Origin: Caballeronia arationis
GTDB lineage: Bacteria; Pseudomonadota; Gammaproteobacteria; Burkholderiales; Burkholderiaceae
Length of the DNA stretch: 64,000 nt
Reading direction: 5' to 3'
Assembly (NCBI RefSeq): GCF_001544975.2
Contig: NZ_FCOG02000001.1
Coordinates: 1-64,000 of the forward strand
Positions 62,273-64,000 of this stretch are shown piece after piece. The position numbers and the translations under genes are program-made. The notes under the pieces are model-generated. The model was given only the letters and a program-made list of their open reading frames with translations, searched no databases and was not told the origin of the DNA. The stretch's first letter is position 1; the number at the start of each line of letters is the position of its first letter.

Positions 62273-63253
62273 CTAGGCTTCTACGGCCTGCATGTTGAGC
62301 GGCTTGATGCAGCGCGCCCGCACGGCCGGGTCGTTCGGGTCGAGCTGGAACAGCGCCGGACGGCCTTTCCAGCAATCATCGACAGCATACTTGCATCGCG
62401 GCGCAAAAAGACAGCCGCTCGGACGGTCGTCGCGTCCCGGCACCATGCCCGGCAACGCCGCGAGACGCTCGGCGCCGCGGCTGTGCTCGGGAATCGCGGC
62501 GAGCAGCGCTTCCGTGTACGGATGATGCGGCTCGCTGAAGATCGTCGGCACGTAATTCGTCTCGATGATCTCGCCCGCGTACATCACAGCCACGCGCTGC
62601 GCCACTTCCGACACAACGGCGAGATCGTGCGAGATCAGCACGAGCGCCATGCCGCGCTCCTTCTGCAACTGCACGAGCAGTTCCATGATCTGCGCCTGGA
62701 TCGTGACGTCGAGCGCGGTGGTCGGCTCGTCGGCAATCAGAAGCTTCGGGTTGCACGCGACCGCCATTGCGATCATCACGCGCTGGTTCATGCCGCCCGA
62801 CATCTGGTGCGGAAACGCATCGACGCGGCTCTTCGCGTCGGGAATCCCGACCTGGTCGAGCAGCTCCAGCGTGCGGCGGTTCAGCGCGTCGCCGCGCAGG
62901 CCCTCGTGCAGCTTCAGCACTTCCTTGATCTGATAGCCGACGGTGTAGCTCGGATTCAGACTCGACAGCGCGTCCTGGAACACCATCGCGATGTCCTTGC
63001 CGATGATCCGGCGACGCTCGCGCGCCGACGCCTTCAGCAGATTCTTGCCGTCGAAGGTGATCTCGTCGGCGGTGACGACGCCCGGCGCATCGATCAGGCC
63101 CATCAGCGCCATCATCGTGACGCTCTTGCCCGAGCCGGATTCGCCGACCACGCCCACCACTTCGCCCGGCTTGACCGACAGGTCGATGCGGTCGACCGCC
63201 TGCGTGCCGCCAAAGCGAACTTCGAGATTGCGGATAGTCAGTAGATCGCTCAT
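62273..63253 (-). CDS. dppD: Peptide ABC transporter ATP-binding protein DppD-like
   Basis: A 326-residue ATPase. Walker A is [15 protein letters not shown], signature [17 protein letters not shown], Walker [16 protein letters not shown]-loop [14 protein letters not shown]; the C-terminal family motif [20 protein letters not shown] follows. It starts at ATG 63253, one base after the dppC stop, and is ten bases before dppF, so the three are co-translated. Confidence 0.9.
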   Translation of the reverse strand: MSDLLTIRNLEVRFGGTQAVDRIDLSVKPGEVVGVVGESGSGKSVTMMALMGLIDAPGVVTADEITFDGKNLLKASARERRRIIGKDIAMVFQDALSSLNPSYTVGYQIKEVLKLHEGLRGDALNRRTLELLDQVGIPDAKSRVDAFPHQMSGGMNQRVMIAMAVACNPKLLIADEPTTALDVTIQAQIMELLVQLQKERGMALVLISHDLAVVSEVAQRVAVMYAGEIIETNYVPTIFSEPHHPYTEALLAAIPEHSRGAERLAALPGMVPGRDDRPSGCLFAPRCKYAVDDCWKGRPALFQLDPNDPAVRARCIKPLNMQAVEA

Positions 63254-63254
63254 G

Positions 63255-64000
63255 TCATGCCATCCGTTTGAGTTTCGGATCGAGCGCATCGCGCAGCCCG
63301 TCGCCGAGGAGGTTGATGACGAGCACCGAGACCAGGATCGAGAGACCCGGCATCGTGACGATCCACCAGGCGCTTTCGATGTAGTCGCGCGCCGAGGCGA
63401 GCATCGCGCCCCACTCCGCGGCCGGCGGCTGAACGCCCAGGCCGAGAAAGCCGAGGGCGGCGGCGTCGAGGATCGCGGAGGAAAAGCCCAGCGTGGCCTG
63501 CACGATCAGCGGTGCCGCGCAGTTTGGCAGCACCTGCGAGAACATGAGCCGCACCGTGCCCGCGCCCGCGACGCGCGATGCCGTCACGTATTCCTTCTGC
63601 AGTTCGCCGAGCGCCGACGCGCGCGTGAGCCGCACGTAACCCGGCAGCGCGACGATCGCGATTGCGAGCATCGTGTTGACGAGTCCCGGTCCGATGATCG
63701 CGACGACAGCCACCGCCAGCAACAGCGACGGCAGCGCAAGCAGCACGTCCATCACGCGCATGATCGGCGTGTCGAGCCAGTTGAAGAACGCGGCGCAGAG
63801 GCCGAGCACGACGCCCGGAATCAGCGCGAGCACGACCGACACGAAGCCGATCCAGAACGATAGCCGCGCTCCGTACATCAGGCGCGAGAGGATGTCGCGG
63901 CCGGCTTCGTCGGTGCCGAGCAGGAACTGATGATTGCCGCCTTGAATCCACGCGGGCGGAATCTTGACGTAGTCGCGATATTGCTCGATCGGGCTATGAG
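63255..64000 (-). CDS. dppC: Peptide ABC transporter permease DppC-like (5' end outside window)
   Basis: At least 247 residues are visible; the start is beyond the right edge. Five or so helices are seen, beginning after [20 protein letters not shown], the typical DppC entry, and the EAA loop for ATPase contact is in [20 protein letters not shown]. The C-terminal end is [19 protein letters not shown]. It is the inner-membrane pore partner of DppB, presumably upstream outside the window. Confidence 0.92.
   Translation of the reverse strand, partial: HSPIEQYRDYVKIPPAWIQGGNHQFLLGTDEAGRDILSRLMYGARLSFWIGFVSVVLALIPGVVLGLCAAFFNWLDTPIMRVMDVLLALPSLLLAVAVVAIIGPGLVNTMLAIAIVALPGYVRLTRASALGELQKEYVTASRVAGAGTVRLMFSQVLPNCAAPLIVQATLGFSSAILDAAALGFLGLGVQPPAAEWGAMLASARDYIESAWWIVTMPGLSILVSVLVINLLGDGLRDALDPKLKRMA

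Noticed and set aside
1-64000. tRNA, rRNA, CRISPR arrays, insertion sequences and prophage genes
   Set aside because: Read through for cloverleaf ends, spaced repeats, transposase and integrase text on both strands; nothing convincing was found.

Overview
The window is a gene-dense, high-GC chromosomal segment from a member of the Burkholderiaceae, most likely the Paraburkholderia/Caballeronia/Burkholderia group. This rests on family-level recognition: a paa-type phenylacetate locus, a Burkholderia-style maeB, a linked acdS/acdR pair, the folB-ttcA-glmU-glmS and slt-NDUFA9-gst-cca blocks, and pxp genes with DUF969/DUF979 partners. No rRNA, tRNA, insertion sequence, phage gene or CRISPR array was seen. 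Most of the segment looks like core chromosome. One short stretch (about 58.1-60.1 kb) looks like accessory DNA.

Region by region. (1) 0-8.7 kb, aromatic catabolism: the 3' end of paaE, a DUF1835 gene, a TetR regulator (PaaR-like), a GNAT acetyltransferase, an Lrp-type regulator divergent from hppD, and a 1196-residue fused indolepyruvate ferredoxin oxidoreductase. Arylpyruvates can be sent either to homogentisate (HppD) or to arylacetyl-CoA (Ior), the entry point of the Paa pathway. (2) 8.8-25.8 kb, mixed housekeeping: maeB, an MFS carrier, pyrE, an RcsB-like regulator, a YbhB-like protein, a WrbA-like flavoprotein, argC, a secreted protein coupled to a lone receiver, a LysE exporter, a 3-hydroxyisobutyrate-dehydrogenase-like enzyme, a Mut7-C protein, an MHS transporter with a cupin, a HiPIP, an LhgO-like oxidase and a Lon-like AAA ATPase. 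(3) 26-40 kb: an EEP nuclease/phosphatase, a second lone receiver, AlkB, RidA, acdS/acdR, MgtC, an outer-membrane barrel, a diguanylate cyclase, ArsC, small exported proteins, and an RpiR-aminotransferase-carboxymuconolactone-decarboxylase cluster with a good promoter/operator.

(4) 40.4-53.6 kb, conserved core on the minus strand: SDR (pteridine-reductase-like)-folB-ttcA-glmU-glmS, then slt-NDUFA9-gst-cca, with MidA and 5-formyltetrahydrofolate cyclo-ligase divergent from these blocks. (5) 53.7-58.05 kb: pxpB-pxpC-pxpA-DUF969-DUF979, a 5-oxoproline (pyroglutamate) use operon with a predicted transporter. (6) 58.1-60.1 kb: an orphan type VI secretion cargo module on the minus strand, made of a PAAR spike-tip protein, a 266-residue protein with a polymorphic-toxin-44-like core, a membrane-anchored putative immunity protein, and a decayed 3' tail of a second immunity paralogue. 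Base composition is visibly lower in GC here. (7) 60.2-64 kb: traB/gumN-like gene and the dppF, dppD and dppC genes of a peptide ABC importer; dppC runs off the window.

The strongest candidate for something undescribed is the PAAR-toxin-immunity module with its immunity remnant. Next in interest are the RpiR-controlled aminotransferase operon and the perfect inverted repeat upstream of the YbhB-like gene.
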